Part shown: one piece after another, positions 8,447 through 15,979 of the stretch
Position numbering within the stretch: position 1 is the stretch's first letter
Layout of the letters: each line of letters opens with the position of its first letter
NCBI GenBank assembly: GCA_934085565.1
Contig: CAKOHG010000004.1
Span: 1 to 64,000, forward strand
DNA from: an uncultured Bacilli bacterium
GTDB lineage: Bacteria; Bacillota_I; Bacilli_A; RF39; UBA660
Direction of reading: 5' to 3'
DNA length: 64,000 nucleotides
Made by a program: the position numbers and the translations under genes
Notes under the pieces: generated by a model
Databases searched by the model: none
Seen by the model: the letters and a program-made list of their open reading frames with translations, nothing else
Told to the model about the DNA's origin: nothing

Positions 8447-9989
8447 CAAGTCTTTCATTATCACCCGTACAAGTAGATAAAGTAAGTAATTTATTTTCAG
8501 CTGTTACCGGAGTATCAAAATTTTTGATACTTCTTTTTTTAGTCATATTAATGTATTCTTCTTTTTCTTCTTTGGTATCAAAGCTAACTTTTAAGTAGTC
8601 ATTTGTTTTAGGAGTCGTATAAATAGAATAAATTTTCCAGTTCATAGAAGCATACATCGTATCAAAGGTAATATTTAAATTATCTTCATTATTATACCAA
8701 TTACCATTAAGGGTTCTGTGAAGTGTTCCAAACATAACCCCAGAATAATACATATTATGTCCGTAAATGATTGTATTATCATTTAAATATTTATCGGAGT
8801 TACGAAAATCCATATAGACCCAGCCATTTTTATCTTCTTCATTATAAAGATTATGTGTCAAATAGTATTTGTTATCATTACTGGTGACTACAGGGTAGTC
8901 AATATTAGTATTTTTAACTTTTAAATAGCCAATAACATCTTTATTAATAGTAAGTAGGGAAGCTATATATTTATTTTTGATAACAAGACCTTCTTCTTTT
9001 TTATCATCTGGTATGGTGACTTCTTCCTCTTTACTCATTTGCTCTTTAACATGTTCATTAATTTTGGCAACGTCTTTCATAGCATAGTAATTATCTAAAG
9101 AAACATAACCAATCATGCCAGCAATAAATAAAACAATAATAAAACCGCATAATTTTAAAGTGTTTAAAATAATTTGCTTCATTAAGTTATCTTCTAAATA
9201 TTCTTTAGAGTAATAAAGTCCAATTTTAAAATTCTTTTTCTTATATTTTTTATTCATTTGTTTTAAAAATAAATAATCTTCTTCGTTTGTAATGTTATCA
9301 TGAAGTTCAATATAAATATTTTTAAAATGATTATCAAGAAGAGATGTGAAAATAAAATCAATAGTTTCTTTGTCATATCTCATTAAAGTAATGACTTTTA
9401 AATAACGATTTATTTTTAAAAAAGTTTTAAAATCTTCTTTATCCTCATCTGTTAAATTATCATAAAATGTTACTTTCTTGGTGTAATAAATTTTAGAATA
9501 ATTTTTTAAGTTGTTTTTAGCCATAAAAGGGGAGATATAAAAAATTTCGTTTTTTGTTAGAACCTTTATACCTTTATTATCAAGCATTTCTAGGAGATAT
9601 TCTGGAATACTAAAGCATTCTAGTTCTTTTAATGATTTAATTTTTAATAATTTTTCACAGACAGAATAAGTTAAATTTTCTTGCTTTTTAATTTTAATTT
9701 TATAAATCTTTACTTTGTTAAATAAAAAAACTAAAAAATCAGCCAGTTCATTATTTTGAAAAGTAATCGTATCAATTTTGTTCATTTCACAAAGTTCTTC
9801 TAAAAAAGGTGTGACTAATTTTTGATTTTCTGAAATATAGTCTTCGGTAAAAACAAGTTCTGAATCAGAAATAATATTGGTGTTCATTAAATCTTCTCTG
9901 ATAGGGCCTTGTTTACGATAGGAAAAATAAAGGGTGCTGTTTTGAATTAAAATAATAATTTTTTTCAATCTTGACACCACCATTTCCAC
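8361..9989 (-). CDS. Class B-like sortase with a long N-terminal cytoplasmic domain
   Basis: The C-terminal ~230 residues are a sortase: the IGYLKVKNTNIDYPVV entry, IIYGHNM with the catalytic His, and TLSTCTGDNERLVIH with catalytic Cys507 and Arg513. Sortases of this class are normally 200-260 residues; this one is 542 because about 275 residues precede the single membrane span (about 277-297, LKLCGFIIVLFIAGMIGYVS). That extension lacks a signal peptide and so should be cytoplasmic; its alternating Leu/Ile pattern suggests a solenoid, with no family recognised. Start uncertain: GTG 9989, ATG 9983 and TTG 9968 are all possible. It is divergent from a gene whose product ends in an NPQTG sorting signal, its likely substrate. 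Confidence 0.85.
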   Translation of the reverse strand: MEMVVSRLKKIIILIQNSTLYFSYRKQGPIREDLMNTNIISDSELVFTEDYISENQKLVTPFLEELCEMNKIDTITFQNNELADFLVFLFNKVKIYKIKIKKQENLTYSVCEKLLKIKSLKELECFSIPEYLLEMLDNKGIKVLTKNEIFYISPFMAKNNLKNYSKIYYTKKVTFYDNLTDEDKEDFKTFLKINRYLKVITLMRYDKETIDFIFTSLLDNHFKNIYIELHDNITNEEDYLFLKQMNKKYKKKNFKIGLYYSKEYLEDNLMKQIILNTLKLCGFIIVLFIAGMIGYVSLDNYYAMKDVAKINEHVKEQMSKEEEVTIPDDKKEEGLVIKNKYIASLLTINKDVIGYLKVKNTNIDYPVVTSNDNKYYLTHNLYNEEDKNGWVYMDFRNSDKYLNDNTIIYGHNMYYSGVMFGTLHRTLNGNWYNNEDNLNITFDTMYASMNWKIYSIYTTPKTNDYLKVSFDTKEEKEEYINMTKKRSIKNFDTPVTAENKLLTLSTCTGDNERLVIHAVLEENTEEQDSSSLDNVSLLDSEE

Positions 9990-10066
9990 TCTCTATTATC
10001 ATACCATATTTTTTGTAAATTATTGTAAAAAAAAATAAAATATATAGAAATATTGTATTTTTATGT

Positions 10067-10072
10067 TATAAT
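10067..10072 (+). promoter_or_regulatory. -10 element of the NPQTG surface protein gene
   Basis: TATAAT located 37 bases before the start codon in the divergent sortase/substrate intergenic region. No good -35 at 16-18 bases, so a partner activator or a weak extended promoter is possible. Confidence 0.5.
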
Positions 10073-10108
10073 AAAACCATAATAAAAAAAGAAAAGAGGT
10101 TTATATTT

Positions 10109-10810
10109 ATGAAGAAAAAAGGATTTATTCTATCTGTATTTTTCATTTTATGTGCATGTTTATTAACGGTTAATGTTAATGCAGCCAGTGGTATCATTTT
10201 TGGATCAACAGATAAAAACTTCACATCTACAACATTAAGTAGTGATGAAACTGCTTCAACAGGATCTATTTCTGTCGAAAACAAAGGTGCTAATTCAACT
10301 CTTGTTATTGGTATTAAAGCTACAAGTATTATTTCAATCGGAACTGAATTAACAGCCGAAATCAGAATGGGTAATTCAAGCTATGATTTTAAAAGCTGTT
10401 CAAGAATCAGTGGCTCTGGTTGGGATGTAAGTTGTAAAGAAAGTACAACAGATTCTGACGTTATTATTATGTCACTAAAATCAACTGCTCAAATGAGTGC
10501 TGGTGATAAAGTAGCTATTTCAACTGTTACTTTAGATGGTACAAATGCTTCAAGTACTGATCCTTGTACAATTACCATTGCAACAGGAACTACTCCAGTA
10601 GTTGAAAATCCAAAATGCCAAGTAAAAGATGATAAATATTACTGTGCTAATGGTACAGAATGTACAGAAACAGAATATAAATCACAATGTGAAACAACTG
10701 AAAATCCTCAAACAGGTTCTTTCTTACCATATGCAGTTATTGCTGGTGGTCTTGTTTTAGCAATTGGTTTATATGTTTCAACTAAGAAAAATAAAATTTA
10801 TCATATCTAA
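10109..10810 (+). CDS. Sortase-anchored surface protein with NPQTG signal
   Basis: 233 residues with a classical signal peptide (residues 1-26, cut near VNAAS). The mature part is Ser/Thr-rich and beta-rich (about 27-160, a cohesin-like or Ig-like sandwich), then a short four-Cys segment (CQVKDDKYYCANGTECTETEYKSQC). The C-terminus is a complete wall-sorting signal: NPQTG, a hydrophobic stretch (FLPYAVIAGGLVLAIGLYV) and a basic tail KKNK. NPQT-type signals are the substrates of class B-like sortases, and one lies head-to-head 119 bases away. Role of the protein unknown. Confidence 0.8.
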   Translation: MKKKGFILSVFFILCACLLTVNVNAASGIIFGSTDKNFTSTTLSSDETASTGSISVENKGANSTLVIGIKATSIISIGTELTAEIRMGNSSYDFKSCSRISGSGWDVSCKESTTDSDVIIMSLKSTAQMSAGDKVAISTVTLDGTNASSTDPCTITIATGTTPVVENPKCQVKDDKYYCANGTECTETEYKSQCETTENPQTGSFLPYAVIAGGLVLAIGLYVSTKKNKIYHI

Positions 10811-10821
10811 TTTATAGAAAG

Positions 10822-10847
10822 ACTGGTTGTAAAGACCAGTTTTTTTC
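10822..10847 (+). terminator. Rho-independent terminator
   Basis: ACTGGT-TGTAAAG-ACCAGT hairpin followed by seven T residues after the NPQTG protein gene. Confidence 0.85.
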
Positions 10848-10876
10848 TTGAACTCATATTAAAAAACGTGTATACT
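10848..10876 (+). promoter_or_regulatory. Sigma-A-type promoter of cdsA-rseP
   Basis: TTGAAC (10848-10853) and TATACT (10871-10876), 17 bases apart, immediately after a terminator and 23 bases before the cdsA start, giving a very short leader. Confidence 0.75.
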
Positions 10877-10899
10877 TTAGAAAGAAAGATGTTGATAAT

Positions 10900-11697
10900 A
10901 TGCTTAAAAGAATTATAAGTGGAATACTTTTATTCGTAGTACTAATTCCCATTGTCATAAGTAATGGAAAGCCGTTTTTAATTATGATAGGAGTTTTATC
11001 ATTATTAGCTTTAAAAGAAATTCTTGATTTGAAAAAAAGTCATGAAAAATACCCTAGTGGTATTGAGTTCTTTGCTATGGTAAGTATGTTTTTACTTATT
11101 TTTTACGAATATGAAGTCCATGGCGAAACCAATGGAGTTAGCAGTGTCTTATTATCATTATTATCGATGGGATTTTTACTTCCAACGATGTTAAAATATA
11201 AGAATACAAATTATGAGACAAAAGATGCGTTTTATTTAATTGGAGTTTTGCTTTTCTTAAGTACAGCTTTTCATCAAGTTATGGTTCTTAGAAATCAAAA
11301 TGTTTGGTTATTATTATATATTTTACTTATTTCTACCATTACAGATATTTTTGCCTATTTAGTAGGCAAACTAATAGGTAAGAAAAAAATATTTCCTACC
11401 ATAAGTCCTAATAAAACTTATGCAGGTACGATTGGTGGAGTTATCTTTGGGACTGTCATTCCCACAGTCTTTTATGCTTTAGTTATTTCTAATGAATGTT
11501 TATTAGAAGTTGCTGTAACAAGTTTTATTCTTTCTATAATAAGTGTTTTAGGGGATTTATTATTTAGTAAGATTAAAAGAGAAAATGGTATTAAAGATTT
11601 TTCAGATTTAATTCCTGGTCATGGTGGTATTTTAGATAGATTTGATAGTTTTATTTTTGTAGTACTTGCTTATACTATTATACAGAGATTTATATAG
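10900..11697 (+). CDS. cdsA: Phosphatidate cytidylyltransferase
   Basis: Integral membrane enzyme making CDP-diacylglycerol from phosphatidic acid and CTP, the entry to phosphatidylglycerol and cardiolipin. 265 residues, about eight membrane spans, with the family signature near the C-terminus (KRENGIKDFSDLIPGHGGIL, Asp/His-rich, about 224-243, followed by DRFDSFIF). The usual Firmicute neighbours uppS and dxr are absent here; rseP follows directly 13 bases after the stop. Confidence 0.95.
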   Translation: MLKRIISGILLFVVLIPIVISNGKPFLIMIGVLSLLALKEILDLKKSHEKYPSGIEFFAMVSMFLLIFYEYEVHGETNGVSSVLLSLLSMGFLLPTMLKYKNTNYETKDAFYLIGVLLFLSTAFHQVMVLRNQNVWLLLYILLISTITDIFAYLVGKLIGKKKIFPTISPNKTYAGTIGGVIFGTVIPTVFYALVISNECLLEVAVTSFILSIISVLGDLLFSKIKRENGIKDFSDLIPGHGGILDRFDSFIFVVLAYTIIQRFI

Positions 11698-11710
11698 AAA
11701 GAGGATTGTT

Positions 11711-12760
11711 ATGTGGATATTTAGTTTAATTGTGTTTATCCTAGTTTTAGGATTAATCATATTAGTGCATGAATTTGGTCATTTTATATGCGCTAAAAAA
11801 TCAGGGGTTCATATTTATGAATTTTCAATTGGTATGGGACCTTTAATTTTCTCTCATAAAGGTAAAGATGGAATTAATTATAATATTCGTGCTTTACCCA
11901 TTGGAGGATTCGTGCAAATGGCTGGGGAAGTTTACGAAGACGATGGCGAAATTCCCAAAGAAAAATTTATGTGTAATCGTCCTTGGTATCAGAGATTAGC
12001 TATTTTAGTAGCTGGTGTTTTTAATAACTTTGTGCTAGCTATTGTTTTACTATTTATTTTAGCTTTAATTTGGGGACCAACCAGCAGTACTCCTAAAGTA
12101 TTAAATGTTCAAGAAGATTCGGCTGCTTCTACTTCTGGAATGCAAAGTGGTGATATCATTAATGCAATTAATGGTCATAAGTTTACTTCTTGGGATGTTG
12201 GACAAATTTATTTATATTATAAAAATAATGATAATGTGTATACTTTTGATGTTACTCACGAGAATGGTCAAAAAGAAACCCTTACTTTAGTACCTAAAAT
12301 AACAAAGGATGAAAAAGGAAACGAGACAAAAACTTTCGGTATTCAAATAGACAATCGTCGTGACAAAAACTTTGTAGAGTGTGTTAAATTTACTTTCCAA
12401 AAATTCATTGATGTCATGAAATCCATGGCTATTACTGTATGGGGACTTTTAAGCGGACAAGTTTCTGTCTCTAATTTATCTGGCCCAGTTGGTATTTATA
12501 AAGTGGTTGATCAAAGTGTTAAATATGGTTTACAACAATTAATCTATATTACAGCCTTTTTATCTATCAATGTTGGTTTTATTAATATTTTACCATTCCC
12601 AGCTTTTGATGGAGGACATGTCTTCTTTATGATTTTAGAAAAATTAAAGGGAAGTAAATTAAATGCTAAATTTGAAAACACTTGTAATATGATTGGTTTT
12701 GCGCTTCTAATGCTTTTAATGCTTTATATTACCGTTCAAGATATTATAAAATTCTTTTAG
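11711..12760 (+). CDS. rseP: Site-2 intramembrane zinc metalloprotease RseP/RasP
   Basis: Start ATG 11711, placed after AAAGAGGA; an upstream in-frame ATG (11666) lies inside cdsA. 349 residues. Zinc-binding HEFGH sits in the first membrane helix (residues 20-24). A PDZ domain occupies roughly 115-205, and the second catalytic motif is in the NILPFPAFDGGHV helix (Asp300). Members cleave anti-sigma factors, signal-peptide remnants and cell-division proteins inside the membrane. Co-transcribed with cdsA, as in B. subtilis, although dxr is missing between them. Confidence 0.94.
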   Translation: MWIFSLIVFILVLGLIILVHEFGHFICAKKSGVHIYEFSIGMGPLIFSHKGKDGINYNIRALPIGGFVQMAGEVYEDDGEIPKEKFMCNRPWYQRLAILVAGVFNNFVLAIVLLFILALIWGPTSSTPKVLNVQEDSAASTSGMQSGDIINAINGHKFTSWDVGQIYLYYKNNDNVYTFDVTHENGQKETLTLVPKITKDEKGNETKTFGIQIDNRRDKNFVECVKFTFQKFIDVMKSMAITVWGLLSGQVSVSNLSGPVGIYKVVDQSVKYGLQQLIYITAFLSINVGFINILPFPAFDGGHVFFMILEKLKGSKLNAKFENTCNMIGFALLMLLMLYITVQDIIKFF

Positions 12761-12769
12761 TTAGTAATG

Positions 12770-12800
12770 AGAAAAGTTTATTGTAGACTTTTCTTTTTTT
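12770..12800 (+). terminator. Rho-independent terminator after rseP
   Basis: AGAAAAGT / ACTTTTCT arms with a nine-base loop and a downstream T run. It marks the left end of the conserved core before the mobile island. Confidence 0.8.
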
Positions 12801-13048
12801 TACTTTATTTTAGATAATATGGAAATTTTTTTTGTATGTTGTTTTGGTTAGAAAATAACATGTTTGATGATGTTGTTATTTCATTAGTCTGGTTATGTGT
12901 TCAAATGTTTCGATGTTTAATAAAATTATTTTAAATGTAGCAAAATATAATTAAAAATGTATCATTATCAGGTGGCGATAGTCATTGTGTAACAAAATAT
13001 GTATAACAATTAAAGTCAAATAAATATAGAAAGAAATGAAGAAATGTT
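12801..13048. other. Non-coding left border of the mobile island
   Basis: No gene is visible. The stretch holds an imperfect hairpin (AAATAACA / TGTTATTT around 12855-12882) and the left copy of the 18-bp direct repeat at 12961-12978. Composition and lack of genes suggest decayed mobile DNA. Confidence 0.5.
12961..12978 (+). repeat. Left copy of an 18-bp direct repeat flanking the island (candidate att site)
   Basis: ATCATTATCAGGTGGCGA. The copy at 24773-24790 differs by two transitions only (16/18 identical), with CAGGTGGCGA perfectly kept. This GC-rich core is unusual in such AT-rich DNA. The copies are about 11.8 kb apart and enclose tnpV, the R-M genes, the Rep-like gene, the recombinase and dinD. 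Confidence 0.5.
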
Positions 13049-13400
13049 ATGGATATTAGTTACACTAAGAACGGTGATTATTTATTACCAGATTTAATGT
13101 TAGAAAATAAAAAAACAATATAATATAGGGAAATATGGATTATTAAGATTAAATTATATTAAGAAATATAAATTAGGATTATATTTTGATTTATTTGCCA
13201 GTGATAAATTAAATGAATATCTTCATAATATCGATACTACTGTTATGGAGATGGTGCAGAAGTTAATTAAAGAACTAGCTGAAAAAGAAAATATTACTGA
13301 AGAATTAAAAAGTAGTAATCAAATGTTATGGATGGGTAAAATGAATAATATAAAAAATAGAGTAGAAGAAATAGTTTTAAAAGAATATATCTATGTGTGA
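13049..13400 (+). pseudogene. TnpV-family transposon protein, frameshifted
   Basis: Reads MDISYTKNGDYLLPDL, then after a one-base insertion near 13121 continues as GKYGLLRLNYIKKYKLGLY and ends NNIKNRVEEIVLKEYIYV. This is the whole length of the ~117-residue TnpV protein found in Tn4451-like and other Firmicute mobile elements; its biochemical role is not established. Both halves are otherwise well preserved, so the lesion may be recent. Its stop overlaps the start of the next small gene. Confidence 0.7.
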
Positions 13401-13692
13401 TATAACTGATAAAGAATTTGAAAAAATATATTTACCATTCTATAACAATGTTAATAATTATTTAAATAATTATGTTATACCAGATGTAGTTGCATTCTAT
13501 TTAGCAAATGCATATAGTAAACATTGTCTATCAGATTGCCTTTTAAGAAATCATATTAACTCTGCGATAGATGTATTTAATTGTAGGTGTGATATTAGTA
13601 GACTTATACCTAAGATAAAAGAAATTTTAAGAATAAAATATAATTTAATAATAGTAAAAGATAATCCAATGATATTGAAGAAATATTATTAA
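13393..13692 (+). CDS. Small hypothetical protein of the mobile element
   Basis: 99 residues, five Cys and one His, no membrane span, no recognised family. Its ATG overlaps the tail of the tnpV remnant by eight bases, so it was probably translationally coupled to tnpV. A terminator follows. It may be orphaned now that tnpV is broken. Confidence 0.5.
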   Translation: MCDITDKEFEKIYLPFYNNVNNYLNNYVIPDVVAFYLANAYSKHCLSDCLLRNHINSAIDVFNCRCDISRLIPKIKEILRIKYNLIIVKDNPMILKKYY

Positions 13693-13698
13693 AAAGTA

Positions 13699-13731
13699 GA
13701 ACTCTATTAGATAAAACTGATAGAGTTTTTA
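13699..13731 (+). terminator. Rho-independent terminator
   Basis: AACTCTAT and ATAGAGTT arms with a 12-base loop and a T run, ending the tnpV-associated transcript. Confidence 0.75.
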
Positions 13732-13747
13732 AATTACAATTAATTAG

Positions 13748-13825
13748 TTTGGCAGTAAATGTATTGTCTAGACAGCACTGAATTTGTACTCCCGTACGAA
13801 ATTCTATTGTGGGATTACTCCCAAA
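13748..13825. other. Palindrome-rich structured segment (possible structured RNA or mobile-element end)
   Basis: A compact set of nested inverted repeats: TTTGG near 13748 pairs with CCAAA near 13821; TGTCTAGACA is a perfect 10-bp palindrome; GAATTTGTAC-TCCC-GTACGAAATTC forms a long hairpin with one bulge; TGGGATTACTCCCA forms a third. It is more GC-rich than its surroundings, non-coding, and sits between a terminator and the promoter of the restriction operon. I recognise no known RNA family. Confidence 0.45.
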
Positions 13826-13828
13826 CCC

Positions 13829-13857
13829 TTGATTAATTTTGCAAAAAATGATATCAT
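13829..13857 (+). promoter_or_regulatory. Promoter of the restriction-modification operon
   Basis: TTGATT (13829-13834) and TATCAT (13852-13857) with a 17-base spacer. The -10 lies inside the left arm of the 34-bp palindrome, so a protein bound there would block transcription. Confidence 0.55.
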
Positions 13858-13881
13858 TATATCAAGATATAATGATATCAT
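13848..13881. promoter_or_regulatory. Perfect 34-bp palindrome, predicted operator of the R-M operon
   Basis: ATGATATCATTATATC and its exact reverse complement, separated by AA. Each arm itself contains the smaller palindrome ATGATATCAT, so it can be read as two adjacent dimer sites. It covers the promoter -10 and ends 17 bases before the start of a ribbon-helix-helix protein, the likely repressor. Confidence 0.7.
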
Positions 13882-13898
13882 AAATGAAGAGGGATAAA

Positions 13899-14069
13899 AT
13901 GAATAAAAAGAAAGAGGAAAAAATTTCAATACCTTTAAGAATGTCTAATGAATTATATAAAAAGATTAGAAATTTTGTTAACCTCAAAAAGGACAAAGAA
14001 CGAGGTTATAGTATAAATAAATTTGTTATTGAAGCTATAGAAGAAAAACTAAAGAAGGAGTCAAAGTAG
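13899..14069 (+). CDS. Small ribbon-helix-helix (Arc/MetJ-like) regulator of the R-M operon
   Basis: Start ATG 13899 with GAGGGA five bases before; the upstream ATG 13884 has no site and abuts the palindrome. 56 residues with the RHH layout: a short basic N-terminal strand (EKISIPLRMSNELYKKIR), then helices ending NKFVIEAIEEKLKKE. RHH dimers bind paired palindromic half-sites, fitting the 34-bp palindrome immediately upstream. It abuts the restriction gene by one base, so it probably autoregulates and times the whole operon, as C proteins (HTH type) do in other R-M systems. An antitoxin-like role is an alternative. Confidence 0.7.
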   Translation: MNKKKEEKISIPLRMSNELYKKIRNFVNLKKDKERGYSINKFVIEAIEEKLKKESK

Positions 14070-14070
14070 T

Positions 14071-15978
14071 ATGGCAAAAAAAGAAATTAAAACCGATTTA
14101 TGGGTGTACGATTTATTAAAAGAGGCTAAAATTAAGATAGATGCACAAGGCTGTAACATAAAAGAGATAGACGAGGCATTAAAAACCGCTTCGAAAAAAG
14201 GAACAGGAAATTATGGTTATCCTGAATATTGTGGTGTTGTTAAAGATTTTGTTATAGTAATTGAGGATAAAGCGAATACTGACAAACAGGCAAAGTCTGA
14301 TGAAAATGGTATATTAGATATGAATGTTTCGTCAATTATCGATTATGCGTTAAATGGAGCTTATTTTTATGCTAAACATATATTGGAAAATACAAATTAT
14401 AAGAAAGCTATTGCATTTGGGATAAGTGGTGATGAAAAACATCATATTATTAAACCCATTTATTTGGATGGCAGAGAATATTTTATGGATTTGCCAGAAG
14501 TTGAAAGTTTTATTTCATTTAATAGTGATAATATAGATGAATACTATATAAGAGAAATTTTAAAAGAAGATACAGATGATGAGAAAACAACTGCTGAAAT
14601 TTTGAAAGATGCAAAAGAATTACATGAATATTTAAGAAATTATGGTAATTTAAGTGATAAAGATAAACCTTTGGTAGTTAGTGGAATTTTATTAGCATTG
14701 AAAGAAATAGAATATAAAAACTTTTCTATAGATGATTTAATTGGCGATAAATTAAAAACTGATGGTTCAAAAATTTATAATGCTATTAAGGATAATTTAG
14801 ATAGATCGAAGGTGTCACCAGAAACAAAAAAAGATAAATTATTATCACAATTTTCTATAATTAAGGATACTGTTATTTTAAATGAAGTAAATGAAGTTTT
14901 AGGGAAAACACCATTGAGATTTTATACTGAATATTTATACAATAAACTGTATAAAACAATTAGATATAATTATACTTCCGAAGATTATCTAGGTAGATTT
15001 TACGGAGAATTTATGAGTTATTCTGGTGGCGATGGTCAATCATTAGGTATAGTTTTAACGCCTAAACATATATGCAATTTATTTTGTGAATTAATAGATT
15101 TAAAACCAGAAGATATTGTTTTGGATCCTTGTTGTGGAACTGCTGGATTTTTAGTATCAGCAATGCATGATATGTTAAAAAAGGCAAACAATGACCATGA
15201 AAAGCTATCAATAAAAAGGAATCAATTGCATGGTTATGAACTTCAACCTTATATGTTTACTATAGCAACAACAAATATGATTCTTAGGGGTGACGGCAAG
15301 AGTAATTTAATATGTGATGACTTCTTGGCTCAAGATGCTAATAAATTACAATTAAAGGGGGCAACAGTAGGTATGATGAATCCACCTTATTCAATGGGAA
15401 AAATTAGTCCTGAAAAATGCGAATTAAGTTTTACGGAGCATTTATTAGATAGCTTAGTGGTTGGAGGTAAAGCAATTGTTATTGTTCCTCAAAGTACAAT
15501 GACTGGAAAAAATAAGTATGAGCAAAGCATAAAAGAAAACATATTAAAACATCATACTCTTGAGGGAGTAATAACTTTAAATACTAATACATTTTACGGA
15601 GTTGGTACAAATCCTTGCATAGCAGTATTTACTGCTGGTATTCCACATCATAAAGATAAAATATGCAAATTTATTGATTTTTCTGATGATGGTTATGAAG
15701 TCCAAAAGCATAGAGGTTTAGTAGAAACGGAAAGGGCAAAAGATAGAAAACAACATTTATTAGATGTATGGTTTAATAAAATTGAAGCTCCGACAAAGTT
15801 TTGCGTAGAAACTTCTATTGATTCAAATGATGAATGGTTACATTCGTATTATTATTTTAATGATGAAATACCAAAGGATTTAGATTTTAAAAATACAATA
15901 GCAGATTACTTGACTTTTGAAATAAATATGATAACACATGATAAAGGCTTCTTATTTGATGATGAGGAGAATAAATAA
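14071..15978 (+). CDS. BcgIA-like fused restriction endonuclease / N6-adenine methyltransferase (type IIB R-M)
   Basis: 635 residues, essentially the length of BcgIA (637). N-terminal PD-(D/E)XK-type nuclease region with Asp59 and E65-D-K67 in KDFVIVIEDK; a helical linker; and a gamma-class N6-adenine methyltransferase with the SAM motif DPCCGTAGFL (352-361) and catalytic NPPY (437-440). Such proteins methylate adenine and, with a specificity subunit, cut on both sides of a bipartite site. The next gene is a two-domain specificity subunit, which makes type IIB more likely than type I because there is no separate HsdR. The recognition sequence cannot be read. Confidence 0.82.
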   Translation: MAKKEIKTDLWVYDLLKEAKIKIDAQGCNIKEIDEALKTASKKGTGNYGYPEYCGVVKDFVIVIEDKANTDKQAKSDENGILDMNVSSIIDYALNGAYFYAKHILENTNYKKAIAFGISGDEKHHIIKPIYLDGREYFMDLPEVESFISFNSDNIDEYYIREILKEDTDDEKTTAEILKDAKELHEYLRNYGNLSDKDKPLVVSGILLALKEIEYKNFSIDDLIGDKLKTDGSKIYNAIKDNLDRSKVSPETKKDKLLSQFSIIKDTVILNEVNEVLGKTPLRFYTEYLYNKLYKTIRYNYTSEDYLGRFYGEFMSYSGGDGQSLGIVLTPKHICNLFCELIDLKPEDIVLDPCCGTAGFLVSAMHDMLKKANNDHEKLSIKRNQLHGYELQPYMFTIATTNMILRGDGKSNLICDDFLAQDANKLQLKGATVGMMNPPYSMGKISPEKCELSFTEHLLDSLVVGGKAIVIVPQSTMTGKNKYEQSIKENILKHHTLEGVITLNTNTFYGVGTNPCIAVFTAGIPHHKDKICKFIDFSDDGYEVQKHRGLVETERAKDRKQHLLDVWFNKIEAPTKFCVETSIDSNDEWLHSYYYFNDEIPKDLDFKNTIADYLTFEINMITHDKGFLFDDEENK

Positions 15979-15979
15979 A

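Noticed and set aside
12105..12290. Second-frame open frame inside rseP
   Set aside because: Overlaps the PDZ-coding part of a well conserved gene, with Leu/Met-rich product and no ribosome site.
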